From an uncultured Erythrobacter sp. (GTDB lineage Bacteria > Pseudomonadota > Alphaproteobacteria > Sphingomonadales > Sphingomonadaceae): a stretch of DNA of 64,000 nt. The translations under genes and the position numbers were made by a program. The stretch covers positions 186,001 to 250,000 of the forward strand of contig CAJXJR010000001.1 of the NCBI GenBank assembly GCA_913055155.1, given 5' to 3'. The notes beneath the pieces were generated by a model. It was not told the origin of the DNA. It did no database searches and worked only from the letters and a program-made list of their open reading frames with translations. Position 1 is the stretch's first letter. Each line of letters starts with the position of its first letter. Of this stretch, positions 49,399 to 57,607 are shown piece by piece.

Positions 49399-49878
49399 TC
49401 AGGCGAGGGTGACGTGGCTGATGGTCCAGCCGTCGTTGGTGCGGGTGAGGTCAGCTGCGAGGCGGCGACTGGTACGCGCAGAAGCGCTGCCCTGGCCCTG
49501 GAAGCGGGCCATCTTTTCCATCGTGGTATCGCCGTCGAAGGCGCTTACCAGGTCGACTTCGGCCCGCGATTGCCAGCGCGCGCTGCGGCCATCCTCGGCA
49601 AAGGAAAGCTGCGGATCGTGGGCCGTGTCATGGCGGATCGCGCTGACTTGCGGGTCGATCCGTACTGCGCCTGCATGGGCGACGAAGGCAGCACAGTCCT
49701 TGCTGCCGTTGAAGCGGCGGACAAATCCTTTCACCAGATCGGCAATGGCGCGCTCGTCCTCCAGCCGCGCCAGGCGTGCGGCGTTGTCGTCACCCGCCAG
49801 TGCGGCTGCGGGGGCAAGCGCGGCAACAGGCGCTGCGGCCAGGGCGCCGAGTTTCAGGGCTTCGCGGCGAGTCGTCAT
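49399..49878 (-). CDS. Exported SnoaL-like protein with Tat signal
   Basis: A 159-residue protein. The twin-arginine motif TTRREALKLG precedes a hydrophobic stretch ending AALAGDD. The mature part begins LARLEDERAIADLVKGFVRRFN, typical of SnoaL_4 domains of ring-modifying enzymes. Tat export suggests folding with cofactor in the cytoplasm or fast folding. It is 13 bp upstream of the esterase gene, and its ATG overlaps the MoaF-like stop (ATGA), placing all three in one operon read leftwards. Confidence 0.82.
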   Translation of the reverse strand: MTTRREALKLGALAAAPVAALAPAAALAGDDNAARLARLEDERAIADLVKGFVRRFNGSKDCAAFVAHAGAVRIDPQVSAIRHDTAHDPQLSFAEDGRSARWQSRAEVDLVSAFDGDTTMEKMARFQGQGSASARTSRRLAADLTRTNDGWTISHVTLA

Positions 49879-51617
49879 ACCGAAGTACCTCCCGGCTTGT
49901 CAGTTAGGTAAGGCAGTACGCCTTCGATGCGGCCGGCGTGGCGGGCATAGGCGCCGACCGGGCTCATGGAGAGGCCGTCACGGCCCATGTGATAGCCGAT
50001 GCCGCTGTCGTGCATGGTGCGCATGTTGATGAGGATGGTGCCCAGCGTGCCGTTGCACGCCTCCTCCTGCCAGCGCACGAAATACAGCTCGTCGCGAATC
50101 TTCACGTAGTCCCCGCTGCCGCTCCATTCCGCGCCGCCGTGCTGGCTGGGGGTGAAGATGATCCAGCTGACCGTGTTGGGGCTGGAATAGAGGTGCATGG
50201 ATGTAAGGCCGGGCGAATAGGACCAGGTGAAGGCGCGGCCCAGCAGGTCAAGCGTGCGCTCGTGTCGGTCCTCGCCGGGATCGGGAATGCCTTCGCCTTC
50301 CAGCTTGCCGAACCACGTCTCGGCACCGGCCTCGTTGGCGAAATACGGCGTGTTCAGATAGCCTCGGAACGCCGTCGCCTTGCCGGTTTCCAGGTCGGCG
50401 ACGACGATATGACCATCATGGTCCGGCTTGCCCTGCAGATAGTGCCCGAAGATGAAGACGCCGGGCATGTTCTGCCAGGCGTTGTAGCGGGCCGTGGTCC
50501 AGCCGCCCCCGTTTTCACGCCACTGCAAAGCATCGGCGGAGGTGAAGCGGTATTCCATGGAGGGACCGCCATCGTAATGGATGGTGAAGCTCTTGCCGGA
50601 GAGGCCGTCACTGGGGGGCAGGCCGTGGCCCGCCATCGGGCTGGCACGCTCGAACACCTTGGCCCCGTGCTCTGCCATGGCGGCATCGACTTCGGCTTCC
50701 GTCATGGTGTCCCAGTCGCGCAAGGGACGGTAGATGCGGCGCTCGCCGCGTTCGGCATCCTCGAAGGCCAACGGGTCGCCCGAGACATCGCCGAAGGTCT
50801 GGAACCGCGCCAGCTGGCCCAGCCATTCGCCGTGCCCGCGAAACATGTAGTATTCCAGTTCGTCCAGCCCGTTGAAGCCCAGTCGCAGGCCCACACTTTC
50901 CAGCCGGTTCGCGTCCATCACGTACATGTGCCAGAGGCCCGAAAACTCGGCTTCGGTGCGGGTGTAGAGGTACAGGTCCTCGGTCAGCTTGATGTAGTCC
51001 GACGGGGCGGAATAGCCGCGCCCTTCGGCCATGCGATCAAGCTCCACCCAGTGGGAGAAGGCGGAGCTGGGATAATAGTCGATGGTGCGGTTGCCGGTGT
51101 CTTCCGCCCACATGCAGGCGCGGCCCTCGCAGCGGGCGGTGGGCGCATGCAGCTCGGCCTCGGGGGCGCCGTTGCCTGTATCGATATAGCCGTGCCAGAC
51201 TTCGCGGTTCACCTCGCGCGCGGTGGGCGCGGGGCCGTCGCCGAACCACAGTTCGATCAGCGTTGCGCGGTTGTCGTGCCGGTCCCACGCCAGGGCATAG
51301 CCGCGCACGGAATGCGGCATCATCAGCGCCACCAGCGTAACATGGTCCAGCGTCAGCGCGCCGTAGGCCGTTTCTGCACCGCTCACCTCCACGCGCATTT
51401 CGGCGTTGAAGTGGAAATCCACCGAAGGGCCATCCTCCGACCGGAAGCGCAGGTATTCCCCCGCGAGATCGACCGAAGGTTCAAGGCCCTGCGGACCCGA
51501 CAGCACTGGCGCAGCCAGGCGGCGCGAGACTTCCTCGATAGACAGGTCGGTATAGTCGTACCGGAACAGCGGAACGTCCGGATAGGCCTTCCTGCTGGCT
51601 ACAGGCTGCGTCGCCAT
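49875..51617 (-). CDS. Internally duplicated MoaF-like (lipocalin-fold) protein
   Basis: A 580-residue cytoplasmic protein with no signal peptide. The C-terminal half contains LSGKSFTIHYDGGPSMEYRF, then WSYSPGLTSMHLYSSPNTVSW, then GDYVKIRDELYFVRWQE: the two domains of MoaF. The N-terminal half repeats the pattern in diverged form (YLRFRSEDGPSVDFHF, then IDYYPSSAFSHWVE, then SDYIKLTEDLYLYTRTE), so it carries two MoaF units, four domains in all. Usual MoaF proteins are about half this length. The name MoaF comes from a molybdenum cofactor study, but its activity is unproven. Linked to the esterase operon. Confidence 0.8.
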   Translation of the reverse strand: MATQPVASRKAYPDVPLFRYDYTDLSIEEVSRRLAAPVLSGPQGLEPSVDLAGEYLRFRSEDGPSVDFHFNAEMRVEVSGAETAYGALTLDHVTLVALMMPHSVRGYALAWDRHDNRATLIELWFGDGPAPTAREVNREVWHGYIDTGNGAPEAELHAPTARCEGRACMWAEDTGNRTIDYYPSSAFSHWVELDRMAEGRGYSAPSDYIKLTEDLYLYTRTEAEFSGLWHMYVMDANRLESVGLRLGFNGLDELEYYMFRGHGEWLGQLARFQTFGDVSGDPLAFEDAERGERRIYRPLRDWDTMTEAEVDAAMAEHGAKVFERASPMAGHGLPPSDGLSGKSFTIHYDGGPSMEYRFTSADALQWRENGGGWTTARYNAWQNMPGVFIFGHYLQGKPDHDGHIVVADLETGKATAFRGYLNTPYFANEAGAETWFGKLEGEGIPDPGEDRHERTLDLLGRAFTWSYSPGLTSMHLYSSPNTVSWIIFTPSQHGGAEWSGSGDYVKIRDELYFVRWQEEACNGTLGTILINMRTMHDSGIGYHMGRDGLSMSPVGAYARHAGRIEGVLPYLTDKPGGTSV

Positions 51618-51690
51618 GTGCCTCTCTCCCCTCTATTATTGCGGGGAAAGATGCCACAGCGCCGCGCCAGTGCCAATCGCTTTCGTTGAC

Positions 51691-52566
51691 TTAGTCCGCC
51701 GAATTTTGTGCAGGCACCTGCTCGATGCGCAAGGCTTCGGGGAAATAGTTGGTGCGGATGGGGAAGGGGATGTCGATCCCTGCCGCATCGAGGCCCTTCT
51801 TGATCGCCTTGATCGCCTCGCTCTTGGTCTGGCGCAGGTCGCGCGCGGCGGACTGGGCATACCATTGGACGAGGAAATCGATCGAGCTGCCGCCGAATTC
51901 CTGCGCGTAGACCACCACCGGGCGATCCTTCACGATCGCATCGACGGTATCCATCGCCTCGCCGATCACCTTCTGCGCCAGTTCCAGGTCGGTGTCATAG
52001 GCCACGCCAACGATTACCTCGTTCCGGCGCACTTCGTCATCGGTCAGGATCTTCACCGCGTTCTTGAACAGCATCGAATTGGGCATGATCGTCAGCTCGT
52101 TGGACAACTGGCGGACGTAGGTTTCACGCAGGGTGATCTTCTCCACCTTGCCCAGCACGCCTTCCACTTCGATCAGGTCGCCGATGCGCATCTTCTCGCG
52201 CAACATGATGAGGACGCCGGCCAGGAAATTCTCGAAAATGTCCTGGAAGGCAAAGCCGATCGCCAAGGCACCGATGCCAAGGCCGGCGATCAGGCCGGCC
52301 GGGGTGAAGCCCGGAATGGCCACCACCAGCGCCAGGATGATGCCGGCAATCCAGATTGCTAGCCGCACGAAGGTTTCCACTAGCTGCCGCAGGTCCTCGC
52401 GCATACTGGATTTGCCGGTCGCCTTGTTGGCCAGCCGAACGGCGAACTTCGCGACGATCCAGGTCAGGATCACGACAACGACGGCAATGGCCAGGTTGGG
52501 CAGCACGGCGATGGCGCCTTCCCACATGGCGGTAATCTGGTTTTCGAGAATGGTAATGTAGCTCAA
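51691..52566 (-). CDS. Small-conductance mechanosensitive channel (MscS family)
   Basis: A 291-residue inner-membrane channel that opens on osmotic downshock. Three N-terminal helices are present; the pore helix region is GLIAGLGIGALAIGFAFQDIFENFLAGVLIM, rich in Gly and Ala as required. The beta domain LREKMRIGDLIEVEGVLGKVEKITLRETYVR and a cytoplasmic C-terminal cage follow. It is complete and divergent from lysS. Confidence 0.95.
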   Translation of the reverse strand: MSYITILENQITAMWEGAIAVLPNLAIAVVVVILTWIVAKFAVRLANKATGKSSMREDLRQLVETFVRLAIWIAGIILALVVAIPGFTPAGLIAGLGIGALAIGFAFQDIFENFLAGVLIMLREKMRIGDLIEVEGVLGKVEKITLRETYVRQLSNELTIMPNSMLFKNAVKILTDDEVRRNEVIVGVAYDTDLELAQKVIGEAMDTVDAIVKDRPVVVYAQEFGGSSIDFLVQWYAQSAARDLRQTKSEAIKAIKKGLDAAGIDIPFPIRTNYFPEALRIEQVPAQNSAD

Positions 52567-52675
52567 GAGAATCCCCGGTTTTGGTTGTTTTGCTATTCAA
52601 TCGCGCGTGACGGATCGGGTTCCGAACGATCTTCGCACTTGCGTGCGCGGCCTGCTTGGGCAATGGGCGCAGCCC

Positions 52676-54304
52676 ATGTTCAGCACTGACCTTATCGAAG
52701 CCGCTCGCACGTCCAAGGCCTGGCCCTTCCAGGAAGCCCAGCGCCTAGCAAAGCGATATCCGGATGGTAAACCCGGCGGAAAGCCCGTGCTGTTCGAAAC
52801 CGGCTATGGCCCCAGCGGTCTGCCGCATATCGGCACGTTCCAGGAAGTGCTGCGCACCACGCTGGTGCGCAAGGCCTATGAAATCGTCGCGGCGAGCGAC
52901 GACGGCACCCCCGCGCCCACGCGGCTGGTTGCCTTTTCCGACGACATGGATGGCCTGCGCAAGGTGCCCGACAACGTGCCCAACAAGGACATGCTGGCCG
53001 AGCACCTGCACAAGCCGCTGAGCCGCATTCCCGACCCGTTCGAGCAGTACGAGAGCTTTGCCGCGCACAACAACGCCATGCTGCGCGAATTCCTCGACCG
53101 GTTCGGCTTCGAATACGAATTCATCGCCGCCTCCAGCCAGTACAACTCCGGCGCGTTCGACGATGCGCTACGCGGCGTGCTGCGCAACAACCAGGCGATC
53201 CTGGATATCATGTTGCCCACCCTGCGCGCCGAACGCGCGGCCACCTATTCGCCGATCATGCCGATCTCGCCCACCACCGGCCATGTGCTGCAGGTGCCGG
53301 TGGAAGTGGTCGATGCCGACGAGGGGATCGTGCGCTTCACCGACGAAGACGGCAGCGTGATCGAGCAGAGCGCGCTGGGCGGGATGGCCAAGCTACAGTG
53401 GAAGGTCGACTTCGCCATGCGCTGGGTGGCGCTGGGCGTCGATTACGAGATGTACGGCAAGGACCTGACCGACACCGGCGTGCAATCGGGCAAGATTGCC
53501 AAGGTACTGGGCGGCCGCAAGCCGGAAGGCCTGATCTACGAGCTGTTCCTGGATGCCAATGGCGAGAAGATTTCCAAGTCCAAGGGCAACGGCCTGACCA
53601 TCGAGGAATGGCTGACCTACGGCAGCGAAGAGAGCCTGGGCTTCTACATCTTCCCCAATCCCAAGAGCGCCAAGCAGTTGCACGTTGGCGTGATCCCGCG
53701 CGCGGTGGACGATTACTGGCAGTTCCGCGAGCGCATTCCGGAGCAGGACCTCGACAAGCAGTTGGGCAACCCGGTCTGGAACCTGCTGCGGGTGAAGGAT
53801 AGCAGCGGCGCGCAGCCGCCGATCGGTTCGGGCGACAGCCTGCCCGTCACCTTCGGCCTGCTGCTCAACCTTGTCGGTGTGCTGGGCGCGACGGCGACGC
53901 ACGAGCAGGTGTGGTCGTACCTTGGCAACTACATCCACGACATGGACCCGGACGATCACCCGGACCTGTTCCGGCTGGTGGAAAAGGCGCTGGCCTACAA
54001 CCGCGACTTCGTGGCGCCCACGCTGGTAAAGCGCGCGCCGGAGCCGAACGAGGCAGAGGCGCTGAAGGCGCTCGACGCGCGGCTGGCGCAGGTGTCGGCC
54101 GACATGGCTGCAGAGGACCTGCAGACCATGATCTACGAGATCGGCAAGGACGAGGCCCACGGCTTCGAAAACCTGCGCGATTGGTTCAGGGCACTGTACG
54201 AGACGCTGCTTGGCTCTTCCCAGGGACCGCGCATGGGCAGCTTCATCGCGCTGTATGGCGTGGAGAACACCCGCAAGCTGATCGCCGAGGCGCTGGCGCG
54301 CTGA
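52676..54304 (+). CDS. lysS: Class I lysyl-tRNA synthetase
   Basis: A 542-residue LysRS of the archaeal class I type, common in alphaproteobacteria. The HIGH-like motif is GPSGLPHIGTFQEV and the KMSKS-like loop is EKISKSKGNGLT. No class II motifs are present. ATG 52676 gives MFSTDLIEAARTSKAWPFQEA, which matches family starts; the frame stays open to 52607, but those 23 residues are not family-like. It is convergent with the oxygenase gene and no other lysS is in the window. Confidence 0.93.
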   Translation: MFSTDLIEAARTSKAWPFQEAQRLAKRYPDGKPGGKPVLFETGYGPSGLPHIGTFQEVLRTTLVRKAYEIVAASDDGTPAPTRLVAFSDDMDGLRKVPDNVPNKDMLAEHLHKPLSRIPDPFEQYESFAAHNNAMLREFLDRFGFEYEFIAASSQYNSGAFDDALRGVLRNNQAILDIMLPTLRAERAATYSPIMPISPTTGHVLQVPVEVVDADEGIVRFTDEDGSVIEQSALGGMAKLQWKVDFAMRWVALGVDYEMYGKDLTDTGVQSGKIAKVLGGRKPEGLIYELFLDANGEKISKSKGNGLTIEEWLTYGSEESLGFYIFPNPKSAKQLHVGVIPRAVDDYWQFRERIPEQDLDKQLGNPVWNLLRVKDSSGAQPPIGSGDSLPVTFGLLLNLVGVLGATATHEQVWSYLGNYIHDMDPDDHPDLFRLVEKALAYNRDFVAPTLVKRAPEPNEAEALKALDARLAQVSADMAAEDLQTMIYEIGKDEAHGFENLRDWFRALYETLLGSSQGPRMGSFIALYGVENTRKLIAEALAR

Positions 54305-54317
54305 TGAACGCCGTGGC

Positions 54318-55001
54318 CTAGTGCCACTTGCGCGTGCGATACCACTTGGTGATGACGTACTTGGCGCCTGCCTGCACCGGGCGGCCGGCGTGAATGGTCT
54401 TGGGATTGGTCAGTCCATCCGGGCTGGCGTTGTTCCAGATCATCAGCACGCCGGGCTTGGGCTCTATCGAAATGCCGATATCGGTGAAATCGGTGGTGCC
54501 GCCCGCTTCCACCTCGTTCAGGAACGCCATGGTGGTAAAGCTGCGCTGCCCGCCGCGGCCCATTTCGAAATCCCAGTAGCTGGTGCCCGGATGGAACCAG
54601 TCGTGATGCGGCTGGAATTCCTGCCCGGGCATGTAGCGCTGGCCCTGGATCGTCTCTCCCCACAACGGCTCGATCCCCAGCAGGTCGTCGATGCGGCGGC
54701 CGATCTTCTTCACGAAGGGATCGCAGGGATCGACATCGCCCGAATAGCTGGTGCGATAGCCGCTGGAATAGTCGAGGTCGAAGACCTTGCTGGGCTTGGC
54801 CGTGGCGTCGATCAGTTCCATCATCCTGCTGCATTCCGCAGGCGTCATGAAATCGCCCACCGCGAAGATCTCGGCCTCCTCGGTCGGCACCTTGTAGACC
54901 GCCGGGTTGCCCGCCAGCCGCTCTCGCACCTGCTGGCCCAGCGTGCGCAGGCGCGCCTGGTCGGCATTGGACGGATATTTGCTCTTCGTTTCGCTCGCCA
55001 T
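54318..55001 (-). CDS. Prolyl 4-hydroxylase-like 2-oxoglutarate/Fe(II) oxygenase
   Basis: A 227-residue non-heme iron oxygenase. The iron ligands are H-x-D in FQPHHDWF and the distal His in NPKTIHAGRPV. The 2-oxoglutarate-binding Lys lies in AGAKYVITKW. QRYMPGQEF and TTMAFLNEVEAGGTTDF are typical of P4H domains. It has no signal peptide, so it works in the cytoplasm. The target may be a prolyl residue in a protein; none can be named. Start ATG 55001 is chosen over 55040 because the earlier codons lie in the divergent promoter. Confidence 0.85.
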   Translation of the reverse strand: MASETKSKYPSNADQARLRTLGQQVRERLAGNPAVYKVPTEEAEIFAVGDFMTPAECSRMMELIDATAKPSKVFDLDYSSGYRTSYSGDVDPCDPFVKKIGRRIDDLLGIEPLWGETIQGQRYMPGQEFQPHHDWFHPGTSYWDFEMGRGGQRSFTTMAFLNEVEAGGTTDFTDIGISIEPKPGVLMIWNNASPDGLTNPKTIHAGRPVQAGAKYVITKWYRTRKWH

Positions 55002-55077
55002 GATGTTGTCAGCTTTTCCATTGCTTCGGCTGCTAGGCAAGGGCAGTCATCGATTCGATACGAGGAAGGAAGCTCCC

Positions 55078-55626
55078 ATGACCCAGTCTCGCCGCTATTC
55101 TGGCGTTGCCATGCTGCTGCACTGGCTGATCGCCGTCGCCGTTATCGTCAACTGGCGCCTGGCAGAAGCGGCAGAGAACGCCGTGCGGTCCGACGCGATC
55201 GCTTACATGGCCAACCACAAGGCGACCGGCATCACGATCCTGGCCCTTACCCTGGTTCGCCTTGCCTGGCGACTTGTCCATCGCCCGCCGCCGCTGCGCG
55301 ACGGGATGGCGGCCTGGGAAAAGGCCCTGTCGCGCACCGTGCACATCGCCTTCTACATCCTGCTCGTCGCTTTGCCGCTGATCGGCTGGGCCGCCGAATC
55401 CTATGAAGGGCACACCGTCGATATCTGGGGCCTGTTCACGCTTCCTGCCCTGCCGGTTGGCGAGAACGAAGCGCTGTCCCATACGCTGGAGGAAATTCAT
55501 GGCACCGGCGGAACCGTGATGCTGGCACTGATCGCGCTGCACATCATCGGCATGTTGAAACACATGTTCATCGACAAGGACGGCAACTTGTGGCGGATGC
55601 TGCCTGTAGGACAGCCCCGCGGCTGA
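55078..55626 (+). CDS. Cytochrome b561 family protein
   Basis: A 182-residue diheme membrane cytochrome of the bacterial b561 type (CybB-like). Four helices are seen, with heme-ligand histidines in MLLHWLIAVAV, MANHKATGITIL, RTVHIAFYILL and EEIHGTGGTVMLALIALHIIGM. It transfers electrons between quinol and periplasmic acceptors, for example superoxide. The start at 55078 follows GAGGAAGGAAG. Upstream sequence is the divergent oxygenase promoter. Confidence 0.9.
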   Translation: MTQSRRYSGVAMLLHWLIAVAVIVNWRLAEAAENAVRSDAIAYMANHKATGITILALTLVRLAWRLVHRPPPLRDGMAAWEKALSRTVHIAFYILLVALPLIGWAAESYEGHTVDIWGLFTLPALPVGENEALSHTLEEIHGTGGTVMLALIALHIIGMLKHMFIDKDGNLWRMLPVGQPRG

Positions 55627-55635
55627 GGACCATGA

Positions 55636-55668
55636 AAAAGCCCCCCGCCCATGGATGGGCAGGGGGCC
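55636..55668 (-). terminator. Rho-independent terminator of the RcnB-like gene
   Basis: Stem GCCCCC-x-GCCCA / TGGGC-x-GGGGGC with loop TGGA. On the minus strand it is followed by CTTTTTCATG, so it terminates leftward transcription from the gene starting at 56794, about 40 bp after that gene's stop. Confidence 0.78.
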
Positions 55669-55708
55669 CATTGCCGGCCACTCGCTCCGGCAATGACAGT
55701 GTCCTTCC

Positions 55709-56794
55709 TTACCAGAAGAAGTCGTAGATCACGTCGACCACTTCGCCGGTGTAGATGTCCACGAGCAGGACATCGTCGTAGTAGCGCACCCAGCGGTAGG
55801 GGCCGTAGACCTCGGGCAGGCGATACTGCCAGGGGTCGCTGATCCAGTAGCGGCTGCCGAAGAACAGGCTGTCGAGATAGAAGCCGATGTTCAGGCGGCG
55901 ATAGCTGTAGTTCCGGTAAGGCGCGTAGTAGCGGCCCAGGCGATACAGCCGGCGGTTGTTGGCGCGATAGCGGCTCCAGTTGTACCGGTTGTCACGGCGC
56001 CACTGGTTGCGATTCCACCGGCGGTAGTCACGGCGTGCCTCGCGTCGATCCCGGCGATAGTCGCGCTGGTCCAGATAGCGACGCTGGTCACGATAGTCGC
56101 GGCGGTCGCGGTAGCGGTCCCGATCCCGATAGTTGCGCTGGTCGCGGTCGCGATAGCTGCGGTTGCGGTCATTGTCGCGATAGCTGCGGTTGCGGTCGCG
56201 ATCGCGATAGCTGGTGTTGCGCGTGCTCACGTTGCGGTCGCGATAGCGGATATTGTCCGCGCGGCGATCTCCGCGCCGCTCGATCCGGTCTGCCCGGCGG
56301 TCGGAGCGGCGATCGATCCGGCGCGCATCGCGGTAGTTGCCATTGCGACGCGCCTGGTTGGCGGCGCGGTTGCCACGGTTCTCGACCCGGTCGGCCCGAC
56401 GCTCGCTGCGGCGGTCGAGCTGGCGGGCAGCCGCCTCGCGGTTGGCACGTGCGCGCGCCATGTCTGAATTGCGGTACTGCCGGTTGGTGTCACGGCGTGC
56501 GGTGCGTGCCTCGCCGCGCTCACGCGGGGCGCGATACTGCGCCTGGCTGCCGCGGTTGGTGCGCGTTTCACGGTTCTGGCGACGCTCCTGGCGTGCCTCG
56601 CGGCGATTGCTGCGGTTCTGGCGCGCTTCGCCGCGATTGCCGCGACGGCCTTCGCGGGCCTGGCGCTCACCGCGCTGCTGCGCTTCGGCAGAGGTGTCGG
56701 CAGAAGCCTGCGCGGCCTCCGGCAACAGCGGCACCGTCATGGCGACGGCAAGAGCGGCGAGGCCCACGGTCTTGAGCAGGTCTGCGATTTGCAT
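55709..56794 (-). CDS. Arginine-rich exported RcnB-like protein
   Basis: A 361-residue exported protein. A Sec signal (about 1-30, ending AAQA) is followed by some 220 residues dominated by Arg, Asp, Asn, Tyr and Glu in near-repeats of RDRDRNRSY type. The C-terminal 100 residues are ordered and RcnB-like: YYAPYRNYSYRRLNIGFYLDS, then WISDPWQYRLPEVYGPYRWVRYYDDVLLVD and IYDFFW. RcnB affects Ni/Co homeostasis in E. coli; here the long RD-rich region would be unusually charged and could bind envelope polyanions. Function is not shown. Confidence 0.8.
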   Translation of the reverse strand: MQIADLLKTVGLAALAVAMTVPLLPEAAQASADTSAEAQQRGERQAREGRRGNRGEARQNRSNRREARQERRQNRETRTNRGSQAQYRAPRERGEARTARRDTNRQYRNSDMARARANREAAARQLDRRSERRADRVENRGNRAANQARRNGNYRDARRIDRRSDRRADRIERRGDRRADNIRYRDRNVSTRNTSYRDRDRNRSYRDNDRNRSYRDRDQRNYRDRDRYRDRRDYRDQRRYLDQRDYRRDRREARRDYRRWNRNQWRRDNRYNWSRYRANNRRLYRLGRYYAPYRNYSYRRLNIGFYLDSLFFGSRYWISDPWQYRLPEVYGPYRWVRYYDDVLLVDIYTGEVVDVIYDFFW

Positions 56795-56846
56795 TGCAAC
56801 ATCTCCCTAGTGTTGACCAATGCCGCTCGAGTGCTGCGGCGGGATT

Positions 56847-56865
56847 AAGTCATTCAAAGTCATTC
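56847..56865. promoter_or_regulatory. Tandem 9-bp direct repeats in divergent promoter region
   Basis: AAGTCATTC occurs twice with a 10-bp period (56847-56855 and 56857-56865), about 55 bp upstream of the RcnB-like start. One helical turn is the geometry of OmpR/PhoB-type half-sites; which regulator binds is unknown. Confidence 0.4.
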
Positions 56866-56893
56866 GATGTGACAGGTTGTAGCGATTCGCGAT

Positions 56894-56929
56894 GAGCGTT
56901 AACTGAACCACCTTGTTTGCTTAACGTTC
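56894..56929. promoter_or_regulatory. Imperfect inverted repeat in divergent promoter region
   Basis: GAGCGTTAA (56894-56902) and TTAACGTTC (56921-56929) are inverted repeats with one mismatch and an 18-bp spacer. They lie between the RcnB-like and PNPOx-like genes, nearer to the latter. Confidence 0.35.
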
Positions 56930-56972
56930 ATGTTGGGCGCGAATAAGCTGAACAACCGGTATCGGAGGCAAG

Positions 56973-57560
56973 ATGCTGCAAACATTCGCAGAAATCCGCG
57001 ACGACGTGGCAAACCGACTGCTCGACGGGGCGAAAAACCGGCGATCCGCCATGCATACGCCGGTGGTGGCGACCGCCGATGCGGACGTGCGGGTGATGGT
57101 GCTGCGCGCGTTCGACCGGGTGGGATGGCGCCTGCGCTTCCACACCGATGCCCGCTCGCCGAAGGTGGGCGTGATCGGTGCCGACGAAGGTGGTGGCGCG
57201 CCCGTGGGCCTGCTGTTCTACGATCGTGAAGCCAAGGTGCAGATCCGCGGCAAGGGGCGCGGCCGGATCGAGACCGATACGCCGTTGGTGGACGAGGCCT
57301 GGGCGCAGAGCACCAACTTCGCGCGCCGCTGTTACCTGGGCGATGGGCCGGGTGCCGTGTCCGAAGTGCCGACCAGCGGCCTGCCCGAATGGGCGGAAGG
57401 GGTGGAGCCCGGCGAGGACCAGCTGGCCGAAGCGCGCAGCCACTTCGCCGTGCTGCTGGTGGAGCTGGAAACGGCGGACTGGTTCAGCCTTGCCCACACC
57501 GGCCACCGCCGCGCGCAGATCGACCTGGCGAGTGGGGAAGGGCGCTGGGTCACCCCCTGA
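56973..57560 (+). CDS. Pyridoxamine 5'-phosphate oxidase-like FMN-binding split-barrel protein
   Basis: A 195-residue flavin-binding split-barrel protein. Conserved elements are MHTPVVATADADVRVMVLRAFD and RLRFHTDARSPKVGVI near the N-terminus and VQIRGKGRGRIETDT in the middle, with WFSLAHTGHRRAQID at the end. It resembles PdxH but is shorter at the active-site C-terminus, so genuine PNP oxidase activity is doubtful. GGAGGCAAG precedes the start. Divergent from the RcnB-like gene with a 178-bp intergenic region holding direct and inverted repeats. Confidence 0.8.
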   Translation: MLQTFAEIRDDVANRLLDGAKNRRSAMHTPVVATADADVRVMVLRAFDRVGWRLRFHTDARSPKVGVIGADEGGGAPVGLLFYDREAKVQIRGKGRGRIETDTPLVDEAWAQSTNFARRCYLGDGPGAVSEVPTSGLPEWAEGVEPGEDQLAEARSHFAVLLVELETADWFSLAHTGHRRAQIDLASGEGRWVTP

Positions 57561-57573
57561 ACGCGCAATTCCC

Positions 57574-57607
57574 CGCGCTAATGTGGAGCACCTGGAGCAC
57601 TGTCCTG
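57574..57607 (+). repeat. Dispersed 34-bp repeat, copy B
   Basis: It matches copy A (31060-31093, opposite strand) at 33 of 34 positions. The ATG at 57581 opens a ten-codon frame (MWSTWSTVLR, stop at 57611-57613) with the same first nine residues as in copy A. No Shine-Dalgarno is obvious in front of either ATG. It lies 14 bp after the PNPOx-like gene. Confidence 0.7.
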
